In this document: one piece after another, positions 35,701 through 47,600 of the stretch
Layout of the letters: each line of letters opens with the position of its first letter
Numbering within the stretch: the stretch's first letter is position 1
NCBI GenBank assembly: GCA_963855995.1
Contig: OY979722.1
Location: 2,418,001-2,482,000 of the forward strand
From: Muricea muricata
Taxonomy: Eukaryota; Cnidaria; Anthozoa; Malacalcyonacea; Plexauridae
Direction: 5' to 3'
DNA length: 64,000 nt
Program-made: the position numbers and the translations under genes
Notes under the pieces: model-generated
What the model saw: the letters and a program-made list of their open reading frames with translations, nothing else
Told to the model about the DNA's origin: nothing
Database searches by the model: none

Positions 35701-37572
35701 TAAGTTAGTTTTAAAATTGGTGCAAGGTAGACCTAAAGGAGCCAAATAGGAGGAGTGACCAATCTGGAGGGAGGGAGGGGGCTTGCAGTGAAGAACGCAT
35801 AGTTGAGGCAGATGCAGAAGACGTGTTTGATATATAAAGGCATGATAAAGTCTATCCACACGCCATGGCAAGTCATCTAGAACTGACTAATAATTTCCTC
35901 AGCTAAGAATTCTCGTGCGAGGCTAACTTGTTTTGCACGCCAAAGCTATTTATTGCCATCACATTCACTATGATCCTTTAATTAATGTTACTTTATATAT
36001 TTTGTAGATACTTGGCGACGTGCTTTTCAAGATTTTATTACAATTACTGTGAGAAATGAACTTATATATACATAGATGTTTTATGTGAAGCCTAAAAACC
36101 CAAGGGGAATCTTGTTTAACTATTTTTTAGTTGACTAGTTTTTGCATGTAATACCACGGGTTAAATACCAATAGTTGCATTATGTAATCTTGGCTTTCGA
36201 ATAAGAGTAATATCTTACTGAAAACAATAGCCACTGTTTGCACATTGTCGAGCAAAAGAGGCTTTGTTTCGTTGTTGTTAAAAGAAATCTTACCTGGCAG
36301 AGTTGGTTTCAATTTCATGATATGAACACGTCTTTATTAACGAAGTCCACATTGTTTTAAATAAACCAAAGTGAAGGAAAACTGGGACTTTCATTTGCAA
36401 CTGGTTTATTTTTTGGTATATGTAACCAAGGGTTTACCTACTTGAACTAACTCATGTAGAATTGAAAAACTAGATTCAGAATAATTATGAACCGAGTTTT
36501 TTTTTCACATATGGGAGGATAGTTTTAAAATAGAATGTAGTGTTTTCCTGGTACCTTTAAATTGTGAACTTTTCATATCTTTATCCCAACTGATAATAGT
36601 TTGAGCAAAAAAAGCAAGTTAGTCTTATGTTCGATACTATGGAAATCACTTCAGAAGCAGGCAATGCATGCGTGAACTAAGATTTGTAGGGTGACATACT
36701 GTCCCACTAGTTTATTTGTAGTCGTAGAGAGTGCGCATATTGTACACCAATAACGCTTCAAAGTAAACTTTGTGCTTCAAAAACAATATTGTGTCTTGTT
36801 TCTTGTTTGCAACGCGGGTGAAGGGGGATTTCAGTTGGAATCATGGGAATCAATGGGAAAACTCTACGTTTTGAAGGATTTCTAAGAAAATCTTCGCGTA
36901 GGCAAGTATTAATTCGATTTCTCGAAGAGTTTTACAAGTTCTCTGAGACTTAACATGCAATAACTGAATCATATCGAATATATATATATATATATGTGAT
37001 GATTGCAAATGTTTCAAATTTGACAAAGAAAGTAACAAAATTAGGCGTCGACTTTCCAAGAAAATTTATTCCAAATACTGGTTGTTGGACGCAAGCGCAT
37101 TTAAAACCAGTGGTTGTCGCGGAATATGCAAAATTGTTTTTTTCCCTGTATGACTTGATTAATGAAATTATTTGACATCGACTAAAACTTTGCAAAACTA
37201 TGTCACATTTTTCATGACCTGCGCACACGTCTCTGTAAAACCCGGTGAGATAATGCGTCGTTTCATAACAGACAGCCTGCTAGCGACTCTTGTTTTTCCC
37301 AACAGTTCGCTTGCAAATAACTTGTTTCCTAAATTCCTCTTCCACCATATTGTACTTCTGCCAGGAATAGCAAAATTTCCACCGAACCATCTGGAAAAGA
37401 AAACCTCCCAGGGATGCATCGATGATTCTTGATCTAATATTAATATTCATCACATCTCTTATCATGCCTTGATATTTGGTTGTGTGTTGTTGCATCAATA
37501 AAATACAAGACCAAGACTGTGACAGCCAGGTTGGTGTTAAAATTCTGCAAGAAATTGGTTCGGCAATACCAA
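35701..37572. other. Convergent 3' region between the zinc-finger gene and ZDHHC gene
   Basis: This holds the presumed 3' UTR of the zinc-finger gene (plus), with an AATAAA at 36360-36365 as a candidate poly(A) signal, and the 3' UTR of the palmitoyltransferase (minus). A short (TA)n run occurs at about 36978-36995. No additional exon was recognised. Confidence 0.45.
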
Positions 37573-40500
37573 TTATACTTCGTAGTATGTGAAAGTCGTC
37601 TTCCTCTTGCTCATCTCCGGATGAGAAAACGGTGAAAACCATCGAAGTGAAAATTGTCCTCCAAAAACATCTTGCAGATTGTCATATCTAAACCATTTTA
37701 AAATGAACAACAGTTAATGCATACAACAAACAAGAAAAGATTTTAGCTTCATGCAGTTATCACTTAGGAATAAAATACTTACAAAGATTTATCATCCTCT
37801 TTATCAACTTTCTCTTTTTTTAAATTCTCGATTCCCTAACAGGAGAAAAATCGTCAAGATGTATCTTATATGTCAAACAATTGACCCTAGGGACCTGTTG
37901 ACCAGCTGATTACCCAAAGCTTACAATCGCTTTACAATGTAGGATGAACCACTTGAACTAGAGAACCTTTTTACATTCATTTAGCTTAGTTTATATTATG
38001 TAAAATGGGATTGGAGTTGACTTGATGTACTGCCATGGGTGGAGGAGGCACAGAGACCAATTTCCCCATTGCCCAAACAGTGTGTGTAGGTTGGGATGGA
38101 GAAATAAATTGCACTTTTGACAAAAGCTTGGGGGTTATTCATTTAAGTTGGCAGATGTTTTAAGCAAACTAGCTGGAAGTTTATTCCAGAAAATGTGCGA
38201 TCATTTATACTGCTAACTGTAAATTTTGTCTGAATACAGTAGATAGGGTTCTGGTTGGATTTCCCTAATATCGCCCACAATGATTTTAGCATTTCTTACC
38301 GTTTCATCCTTGCAGATAGAGCAAACTTGCGTACAAAACATGGCAAGCGTGAACAAGCCAAACAGAATGCCTTCGAAGATCAAGAATATTATGCAGACCA
38401 TGGCTGCTGGAACTTTGAGATATGTACACTCTACAATGACAGCAGAAAATCAATAAGATCCAATATGGCTGAAGATGAAGCACAGTAGGATGGGTATATG
38501 GTGGAATTTAATATGGACGACATAAATGCAAGCCACCAACGGGCTACAACTACCACCAGAGGACCAACTCTAGTTTGAGCCTGAGGTTTGCATAATGTAT
38601 ATACTTCCCAAAAAAAAACCACTAACAATTTTTTGTATTGTAAAAATTCAGCTGATTCATAATCAATTTGTTAAACGGTTCTGTTTTTTTAGTCACCCTA
38701 GGTACTGGACTGGCCAGCCTAGTTAGTAGCAGTGGCGTAGCAATCCCGATAATTTAGTCCTGGTATATACCAGTTTTAACTGCTATTATCAGTATTCACT
38801 TCTTTAGAAACGGATTTTTTCACAGTCATTACTAAACACAGAAATATTTCCATAGCAGCAATTAATCAAAGGTGGCCCATAGTTAGTAAGATGGACTGGC
38901 AAACAAAGTTCCCTACCTTCCCAATCTCGACTTTGACACATAAAAAACTGTCTGACAGCGAGGTATAATGCATAGATTGAAATGACCATGATGTAAAACT
39001 AGCAAAGTATTTAAAGACAGTGTATAAATTTATTGTATGTAGTATAAACAATTACATTTTCATTGCTCTCTCATCTTACCGTGAATAAAACAAAAAATTT
39101 CTGATTGCTTTCTCCAACACAATTATTGATCCTGGTTTCAATAAAAAAGCATCAGAATGAGACCTATGCATGTATGTAAGTATTGACTCAAAATTTTCTA
39201 TTCTTTACTTACCAAGGACAATGATGGTCCATTTTCCTAAAGAGAACAATAGACTAAATGTTTTAATTTTATAGAGAAGTTGTGCAACCCCAGGGAGAGA
39301 AACACCCCTAGGTTACACAATAATTATATAGATACATTTTCCTCTACCTGAAGCAATAAAATAGAGTTTTGACATTTTGAGTGAAATGCCAGATTTTATA
39401 TGGACTCCATGCAGGGATGCTGTAACTGGGGGGGGGGCTACCCCCCCCTTGCCTTTTGTTGGGAGGGACAAGGGCAGGGGGGGGGCAATAGTGCCCTTCA
39501 AATACACAACAATAAAAGCAGAGCTTGAGTTTTTTTTAAACTTTGTTTTTAAACAGTCAGTTTTCAAGATGCCTTAGTGATAGCAAAACCCCCAGTGGCA
39601 CTGTAGATTGGAGAAATTGGACTAATATTTGACTCAAGCAGAATGCAACTGACCCTCTAAATTCCCGAATAAGGACTTTAACATGTTTAAAATTTTGTCA
39701 GGGCCCTTCAACAAGAGTTCCCCCTCCCCCCTGGCACTTTTCAGGTTCCGGCATCCCTGACTCCACGCTGATTGCTGGAGATCTCCAGTAAATATTGTCA
39801 TATCCCCGGCATGAGGTTTACACGGAATGCACCCTTGTTTGAGGTAAGATGCACCTCTATGTTGTCAATTGTGTCTATACCTGACTACAAATATTTTTGT
39901 ACCATAATGGTTTAATTACAGCCTGTATGTTTAAATAAGTACAAGTTTAAAACATTACCTTATGCATCTCTGGCATGTGCTACAAGAAAAAAATAGTGAA
40001 TATTACATTCTCTAGAAAATAAGGATTTTAACTTAATTTATGTAGTCATTGAGACTCAAACTTGCAGGCCTCAAAGTCATATCATAGGAGCCATGTACAG
40101 TCTGGAAAAGACCTATGATAGCCCAAGGCGGCTGGTAAAAGAGAGTGCTAAGCTGACACACAGGACATTAGTTATCAGATATTAACCAGCTGGTGAAATG
40201 CACTGCATTGAGCCAGCCAAAGTTTAAATATTAGAATTATTTTTTTTCTTCCTTAATGCTATTACTGCAGTCATCACTTAACTTCCACAATGTTTGGTAT
40301 GATAAGGTGCAGATGTTTGCTGGTCAGCTCCTGCATGAACAGGCCAAAGTGAGTTGGACCTGATTCCAAGTATCTCAAATCTATCTAGCAGAACATGTCT
40401 GCACCTAACCATGGGTAAGTATAGCGACGACAGATAGTAATCTTTAAATGTCAATACACCCCTCGTTATGCTCACATTCCTGCCATTTGGGAAAGACATT

Positions 40501-41693
40501 GACAGGTGAATAACATACCACAAACTAGCTTGATTTCATATTATGACCAACCTGCAATGATGAGCTCTGTCAGTTTTGATACATTCACATCTTGTACATC
40601 TGAATACAACCTCTCCTTCCTTTATATCTAACTTTTTTATATTCTCTTTTGTACAATTGCCCAATGGAATAGTGCCCTGAAAAATGATAGAACTATTGAG
40701 CATGTGACAAAAAAAATAGGGAAAAATGTGCTTCTGTATGTTGTCTTCAAACGACCTATCTGCATGATACGATTTGTTGCATACGATTCTTACTCTGGTA
40801 TATGTGATGGAGTAAACACGCTTAAAACACATCAGATTTCAAATTTCGCCATCAGGGAACAAGTAAAAATCCGGCATCAGCGCTCGTTTTCATACGCCAG
40901 AGTAAGGATTGTATGCGACAAATCGTATTGTGTAGACAAACCTTTAGTATCAGGGATGTTTATATGCATTAGCTATATGTTTAAAATAATGTTTCAGTTG
41001 TGGAAACTTATTTATGGAAGAGTGACATGAAAAATAGTAAATAAATATGCCAGCTCCTCTTTAGAATTTAATGATAAAGTTTTTGGATGTAGGTTAGTGA
41101 GTGATCCCTGATTTGTGATCCCTTGTGGTGGACAACTTAGCCAGGTGTTTTTTACAGGTTTTCTTGAGTATTAATGGCTTGATATGCAAAAGATACTGTC
41201 TAGTGAATTTTTAATAAGCAAAGCTTATATCGCTTTCCCATTCTTTTGATAACTATGAGAATTTTTTTAAGAACTACCACATGTCGAAATCAACTTATAT
41301 TCTGGACTATATTCGATTAGAACAACTTTAGGGTATTCTAATAGGATTTGTAGGCAAGTGTATCAATAATATCTCCTCTATTAAAATGTTGAAGTGGATA
41401 TAAAGCTTGCAATAAATCAATAATTCTATCAATTTCTAAAGTATGTTCATGATGATAAAATCTTTAAATCTTACCGGATTCGTTATCATCGACCGTACGT
41501 GAGCCACAACGGCTAAAATCGCCAATACAGTGAACAAAATTGAATGAAATAGACCCCAAGTAGTCGTCGCCAGTTCAGGAAGCAGCATCACACCAACCAC
41601 AACGAACTCGGCATACCCAATAAGAAAGTACGTAAACATAGCACAGGTTATCCCAAGGCCATCCCATACAAACCACTGCTTTGAAGGCTTCAT
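37573..41693 (-). CDS. ZDHHC3: Palmitoyltransferase of the ZDHHC3/ZDHHC7 (GODZ) group
   Basis: Protein S-acyltransferase that transfers palmitate to cysteines of membrane proteins, in relatives at the Golgi. Nine coding exons: 41475-41693, 40552-40676, 39959-39979, 39213-39236, 39080-39131, 38917-38998, 38300-38430, 37783-37835 and 37573-37687, giving 273 aa. The frame is kept throughout. An in-frame TAA lies just before the ATG, so the start is firm. Two N-terminal membrane segments (around LGITCAMFTYFLIGYAEFVV, and the next in exon 1) precede the Cys-rich domain: FRCTRCECIKTDRAHHC, STCQRCIRKMDHHCPW (DHHC at 125-128), INNCVGESNQKFF. Two further membrane segments follow. The tail after CSICKDETGIENLKKEK is VFGGQFSLRWFSPF, typical of the ZDHHC3/7 clade, ending YYEV, a possible PDZ ligand. 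The DHHC active site is encoded on two microexons (21 and 24 nt). ZDHHC3 and ZDHHC7 arose in vertebrates from one ancestor, so the symbol denotes the clade. Confidence 0.93.
39425..39485. repeat. G/C homopolymer-rich inverted sequence in ZDHHC intron
   Basis: GGGGGGGGGGCTACCCCCCCC, then CAAGGGCAGGGGGGGGGC. Similar 'CCCCCC ... AGGGCA' texts recur at about 48158-48180 and 48370-48440, suggesting a dispersed repeat that carries G runs. Confidence 0.45.
40750..40960. mobile_element. MITE in ZDHHC intron 1
   Basis: The left arm includes ATACGATTTGTTGCATACGA then TTCTTACTCTGG. The right arm (CCAGAGTAAGGATTGTATGC then GACAAATCGTAT) is its inverse. About 95 bp of unrelated sequence separates the arms. 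No coding capacity. Confidence 0.65.
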
Positions 41694-42336
41694 ATTTTAC
41701 TACAACTATGTTATCTTTTCATACTGTGATAGTTTTTAATCAGTTATTTACCAGATATAAACCGTTTAAAGTGGTAGTAAAATCCGTACAATGAAAGCAC
41801 TTCATCTGTTGTTGACAGGAAAGACTTTCCGAATTTTAATTACGCTTTCATATCGTGTTTCCACGTTTTGGCTTTCATCCATCACACTTCCATAGAATGC
41901 GAAATTTTCAGGAGAATTTTTGGGAAATTTGGCTGGTTATGAATTTGAGAATTTAAATTTATACATATTCTTGGTTTCACTAGGGCATTTTGCAGTATAT
42001 CTGAGTAGGGGTCAACCCAAAATGTATTGATGATTATAATGTACTGGAGTTGCACATATTTGCTGCCAAACACAAGGTCAACACACACAGTGAAAAATTA
42101 TTCCCCTCCAATGACCGTCTATCGATTTGGAGTTGCCCCCAGTGAAATTTTTGACATCACGTGAAACCCAAGAATAGGGGTTTGATCAAGGAATATTGAA
42201 AAAACAAGAATATTATGCAGGATAGAATTCAGAAAAATACTTTGTAAGTTCCTTAAAGTTTTGTATAATTGAAAGCAGAACAGAGTAAATAACAATGCTG
42301 GAAAACTGGTGCACGAAACCGAGAATGAATTTCAAC

Positions 42337-42738
42337 CAGGGTTGGATAAAAGAATATTTTTAAAAACTGAAAATCTTATAAAAGAAGTTTTTTAGTAATA
42401 AAAGTAGATTTCTCAGTAATAAAAGAAGATTTTCGAAATATCAGAAAAATTACGATGACATCACAATATGACGTCTTCTTTTTAAACAACAACAAAAGTA
42501 ATCTCGAAATAATAAACTAGCCTTGATAGAAACATTTATTTTTCACTATTTCAAAATGGCAGAAGTTTGTGTAAAATGTAAATTGCAAAATTATTTATTA
42601 TCAAATGTTAATTTTATAATAATAGAATTTTAAAAAATAATAAAAGGGAATAAAAGAAAAATTTGGGCTTAAAAAGAATCTCTTTTATTATGAAAGAAGC
42701 TAAAAGAAAAAATAATAAAAGAAGAATTGCCAACCCTG
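42337..42738. mobile_element. hAT-type non-autonomous element inserted in the LINE
   Basis: The ends are CAGGGTTGGATAAAAG and, from the other side, CAGGGTTGGCAATTC (right end GCCAACCCTG). They are flanked by an 8-bp duplication, ATTTCAAC (42329-42336) and GTTTCAAC (42739-42746), with one mismatch. Removing it rejoins the LINE text MNFN-TEKCKV. The interior is rich in A and T, with inverted AAAAGAA motifs. No transposase. Confidence 0.85.
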
Positions 42739-43341
42739 GTTTCAACACAGAGAAGTGCAAGGTGCTGACGGTTACAAGAAAGCGGAAACTATTACTAATT
42801 TTCCATACCGTGTTCATGGAAATAAGTTGTCATCATGCAAAGCCGAAAAAGACCTTGGCCTTTTTAAATCAAACGACCTCAAATGGGGCCCTCGTATATT
42901 AAAAATGGTTGCAAACACAAACAAAATGCTTGGTCTTCCTAAACGACCGTGCTCAGAAATTAGAAACACTCAAGTTTGACGGATCCTTGTATTTGACATT
43001 GGTTAAATCTCAGCTCATATATGGTAGTGAAGTCTGGTGTCCTAGTAGCAGGCAGCTGTCATTAAAAATCAAAAAAGGTGTTCAGAGAAGAGCAACATTG
43101 TGGATCCTTAAGAAAAATCCTGGAGAACCTTTCTTATGTTGAACGGTTGAGAAATCTTAATCTGATCCCGCTTGTGTACAATCGAGAACAAAAAGATCCA
43201 ATATTTTATTATGATTGCAAAAACAACATGATAAATCTTGACATGGAACAGTATGTTGAAACTACGTCAACGAGGACACGCGCGGGAACCTCCCAGCTTT
43301 TAAGATCACAAGCTTGTAAAACTAGCACATTCCAAAGCTCC

Positions 43342-43541
43342 TAACAAAACACAAAACAATAGACACTCCGAAAATGGTACGTAAACATTTTTATTCTTAA
43401 CTTTTCGACTTTACATTTAAGTTATTTTCATTTAAGTGATTCTTCTGAAGATGACTTAAATCTAAAGTCGAAACGTTAAGAATAAAAATTAATGTTTACC
43501 ATTTTTAGAGCGTCTATTGTTTGGTGTTTTATCAAAATACT
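43342..43541. mobile_element. MITE inserted in the LINE (second insertion)
   Basis: The inverted arms are ACAAAACACAAAACAATAGA and CTATTGTTTGGTGTTTT, and further inside GTAAACATTTTTATTCTTAA against TTAAGAATAAAAATTAATGT. LINE-like text flanks it on both sides, and the phrase CAAAGCTCCT occurs just before and shortly after. Confidence 0.7.
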
Positions 43542-43827
43542 CTATGGCAACCAAAGCTCCTGCTTTGTTGGGATTGTTAATCTATAGAAATATGTTTGTA
43601 AGACTGCTCCTTCAAACAGCTTTAATACTCTCGCCTCCTTCAAAACATGCCTCCATAAGACTTATTTCCAACTTACTGCCACTGCTTACGCTCCTGACTT
43701 ACCCAGTTCGCTCACTGATCACGACTGAATAATTTCTTTCATACAGTCGTTCCGCTCTCTACTATTTTAATGTGCTATACTTCTGTCTTTCCTTCCCAAT
43801 CTTATTTGTCTTACTTCTTACTCTATA

Positions 43828-44238
43828 TTAAGGTACCCGCCCAGGCAATGATAACAGTTCATAAATAATACACTGCCACAGTTTGATTGCTTTCTTTGTT
43901 AAATGTAACACAGCTGTTCATATTCTCATCTGCTCTAAATATCTTGCGTGAAAAACTCAAATATTCTCTGAATTCTTATATATAGTTAATTAACCTCGAA
44001 TTAGCCATGAATTAAAATGATATTTTATTTTTTAATGCCAGACATTTTAGGCACCCTGTTAATGGGGCAATGAGCTCTGTAGGGATCACCGGTCAGATTT
44101 GACAAAGCTTGTAAATAAATAAATAAGTACATGACAATATAAGTAGCTGTGTTACATTTAGGAAAGAAAGTAATCAAACTTTGGCAGTTTAATCTTGAAC
44201 TGTTTTCAGCGGAAATATTGCCTGGGCGGGTACCTTAA
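43828..44238. mobile_element. TTAA-flanked TIR element (piggyBac-like MITE)
   Basis: The two ends read TTAAGGTACCCGCCCAGGCAAT and ATTGCCTGGGCGGGTACCTTAA, a perfect inverted repeat bounded by TTAA on both sides. Further inverted blocks lie inside (TTGATTGCTTTC / GAAAGTAATCAA; TGTAACACAGCTG / AGCTGTGTTACA). The middle holds a foreign-looking piece ending in (AAAT)n, like a LINE 3' tail. TTAA targeting is typical of piggyBac. Confidence 0.75.
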
Positions 44239-44672
44239 TGTGTTGTTTTATCTATACTGTCCAGTTGTAAGACTTATCAATGGTGAGCACCTTGCATGGG
44301 ACCTGGCTTCGTTTGCGCTTCCCCAACTTTGTACGCTTTTACATTTTATAATTTTTGTGTTAGTTTATATTAGTTATGTACAATATTGTGTGGCTATTTG
44401 CATGCGTGCTAAATAAAGCTGTTAAAACAAATATAAGTTTACTTTTATTAATAGTTCTGTGGAAACACCACGTAAATTTATTTCCACTTTTAGTAAACTT
44501 TGCAGAACCTCCTTAATAGCTTTGTTATTATTGGTTGAAACAAATTAGTCAATAGACTTCTGATTGGTTGTTTTATTTGTAATAACGTGATTGGTTGCGT
44601 TATCGTCTTGGAAACGGTACAGTTTAAACATGGCCGAAACGAAAATAAAGTTTTGATAACTTTGTAAGGAAA

Positions 44673-47600
44673 ATGCCTCAATTTTTAAGCGATTCTACCA
44701 CGTATTCTCAAGGTTTTGGCGACGACCAAGACGAAGTAGGCGACGCACAACCAATAGAGGAGCAGAATGACGGTATACAAGAGCCAGGACCAGCTCCAGT
44801 TTCCGTTCAAAACGAGCCGCACGACGCGATGCGAAATGAGCCCCTTTTGACAAACGTACTTGTTGAACTGTACGACGGAGAGACGGACGAACAAGGATTC
44901 TTACATGGCTACGGCACGGGGTATTTCCAAGGCGGGAACATATACAAGGGGCATTTTCAGCGGGGTTTAATGCATGGAAAAGGCAAATATATTTGGCAAG
45001 ACAGGACGATTTATGAAGGTGATTTTATGAACAATCAGTTATGTGGTAATGGTGTGTACATCTGGCCAGACGGAAGTGGGTACGAGGGACAGGTTAAAAA
45101 TGGCCTGCGACATGGTCAGGGGACTTTCCGGTGTGTTTCGATACCATGCACCTACTCTGGTATGTGGTGCGAGGGTAAGAGACATGGTCAAGGGACTCTG
45201 AAATATGACAAGAAGGGTGTCTCGTATTATGAAGGGGAGTGGTTGGAGAACCAACGTCATGGGTATGGTACTCGTAGGTATGCCAGTGGTAATGTTTATG
45301 AAGGCAACTGGAAGAATAATGTTCGTCATGGAAAGGGTACGATGAACTGGTATACAAGCAATGAAAGATATGCTGGTCAGTGGTTTAATGGTGTGCAACA
45401 AGGCTTTGGTGAGCACACCTGGTACCTACGACGTGTCAAGAGCTCACAGTACCCATTGAGAAATCGCTATGTTGGTAGTTTTGTGAATGGTATGCGTCAT
45501 GGTCGTGGTGTGTTTTACTATGCAAGTGGAGCCAAGTATGATGGAGAGTGGATGAACAATATGAAACATGGAAAAGGGACGTTTGTGTTCAAAAATGGCA
45601 TGATATTCAAAGGTAAGCGAACATTCTACATTGAGGTAGGTGGAGTTGGTAGATGATAGCATCATAGTAGCATCATGATAGCTAAAAGCATGCACTGTCA
45701 GGTAGCTGTACAGACTAAGAAACAATGAAATCTTCTCTAGTCAAGAGTTTGAAATGGATGGAAATGTTACATGTGTAGCAACAACTATTATGATGTACTG
45801 GTGGTGTAAGGGTTGGACCTTACAGAACTGGTGGGGGCCCTGTCCTCTCCATTATACACCACACCCTCCCTATGAAGATAAATGCATCCTCCTACCAGGT
45901 ACCCCCAAACCCCAGTTAATAAAAAAATTGTATAATATATTTTATTCCAAGGCATGTTTGACAATGACCACATGTTGGAATATCCCGACATCAACCCATC
46001 CGGCATGATCACACCGGACATAACCACAGCTGGCCTACCTGTGCAACGTCCCGGAACACCGGCATCATCAGTACTGAGCACTGATTGGGCAAATGGCTTG
46101 GAGTTAAATATCGCCTTCCTCTTTGGTGATCGAGATATCGACCTGGATCAACGAGAACAAGAAGTACAAGAGGTCAACTATTTGATGCTTCAACACATCA
46201 GTAAGCTGAAGAAAATTTATACATTTTACAGCTCAATTGGCATTGATAAGTCCCTTGATAATACCTCTGTCATGACGAGGATGCAGTTCTGTCGATTTTT
46301 AAAGGATAGTCACATTCACCTTGGTGACATGTCGCTCCCCGAGAGTTTAAGACTGATAGCAGATAACAAAGACAATGATCCCTATTACCCTTGGGAGAAT
46401 ATCCTGATGCGTGACTTCTTGACTGCATTGGTGGTAATTGCCAACCATATGTTTGCCGATCAACATACAGGTCACAAAAACCAACTCTTGTTACCATGGT
46501 GCTTGTCGAAACTCATTTTGGAGTATGTGTTGGAACATGCTTGCAATGTGGGTGGGCTGGTGTACACTAAACCAAGTATCACAATGGAACTCACACAGTA
46601 TTTCCACAAGACCTATACTATCTACCAGTATTGGGTATCCCAAGCAAAGCAGAATCACCCTGGTGTTCTGTGTGTAAACATGAGACACATGCTGTGGATC
46701 CTAAAAGATTATGGTCTTATCGGCGATTGCTTGTCTGCAAAAAACGTCATCGATGTTTTTGCATCTGATGACCCAAATGTTGCCCAGGATGGTTTCATCA
46801 GCCTTGAGAGAGAGATTTCATTTCTGGAAGTTTTGGAAACCCTAGTCCACTGTGCCGAAGTGTATGTTACTGACAACATGTTGAGGGACACCCCCACCCC
46901 ACGCCCCAGTACTGTGGCCTCATCCCAAGATCCCAGTGCAAAGAGCCGTCATTCAAGTGTGTCTGGAGGGCGTTTGGATACACCTGATAATGGTATGCTC
47001 AGAATAAGATAAACGTAATTAAGGGCATTAGGGCAAAGAGAACCAGAAGACCACCCTTTCCCCCAATATTGCAGAAGGGAGGATGAGAATAGCTTTAATT
47101 GGACTTTACAAATTAATGATTGTAATTCATGTAGAAATTAATGCAAAACTAATCAATTTTCAACTTTGAAAAATCATTTCCATAACAAAGACTTGCAAGC
47201 AGAATGGATGATTTCTCATTTTTTGCTTCTAGTTCTAACTACTCTCAATTTTCTCCTGATTCTGATACATGTGAGCAAGTGAAGTTATAACGTATTTTAT
47301 GAATGTTGATTTCTCTCCTCAACATTTCTAACTGCTCACTTGTTTACGTAAATCAAAAGGAAAAATCACAGGAAATTGGTCTAGTAAACAAGGCTACAAT
47401 ATCCCAAAAACACTCTCCTTTGCAGAGGTAATTTATGAACGACAAGGCTAGATCATATTACTTTGTTAGAGAGTATGGTAATGTTCTGGAGTGGGTCGTT
47501 CTGAAGCAGGTTAGCTTAACCCTGGGTTAACTAAGAGTTTAAAGAGCTTATTTGTGAACAGATAATTTTTTAAAATTTTTTCATTAATTTTACCTAGGTC

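Larger units (their letters stand above)
42285..43735 (+). pseudogene. Decayed non-LTR retrotransposon reverse-transcriptase 3' part
   Basis: Conceptual pieces match the C-terminal end of a jockey-like LINE ORF2: (N)WCTKPRMNFN at 42310-42336, then after an insertion TEKCKVLTV, KLSSCKAEKDLGLFKSNDLK, TNKMLGL, SLYLTLVKSQLIYGSEVWCP and RRATLWILKKNPGE. After a second insertion comes an 'LWNNLP'-like tail (about 43545-43735). The reading frame changes several times between blocks and the ORF is broken by two inserted elements, so it cannot be functional. The reverse-transcriptase active-site region itself is absent (5' truncated). Confidence 0.8.
41694..44672. other. Divergent intergenic region between ZDHHC and RSPH10B
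   Basis: ZDHHC runs left from 41693 and RSPH10B runs right from 44673. The space is largely occupied by a decayed LINE with nested small transposons (listed separately). The roughly 200 bp upstream of each start should hold the promoters, but no clear core element was identified. Confidence 0.5.

Noticed and set aside
45039..45725. Minus-strand ORFs opposite RSPH10B MORN repeats
   Set aside because: They are a periodic by-product of the MORN repeat codons on the plus strand.
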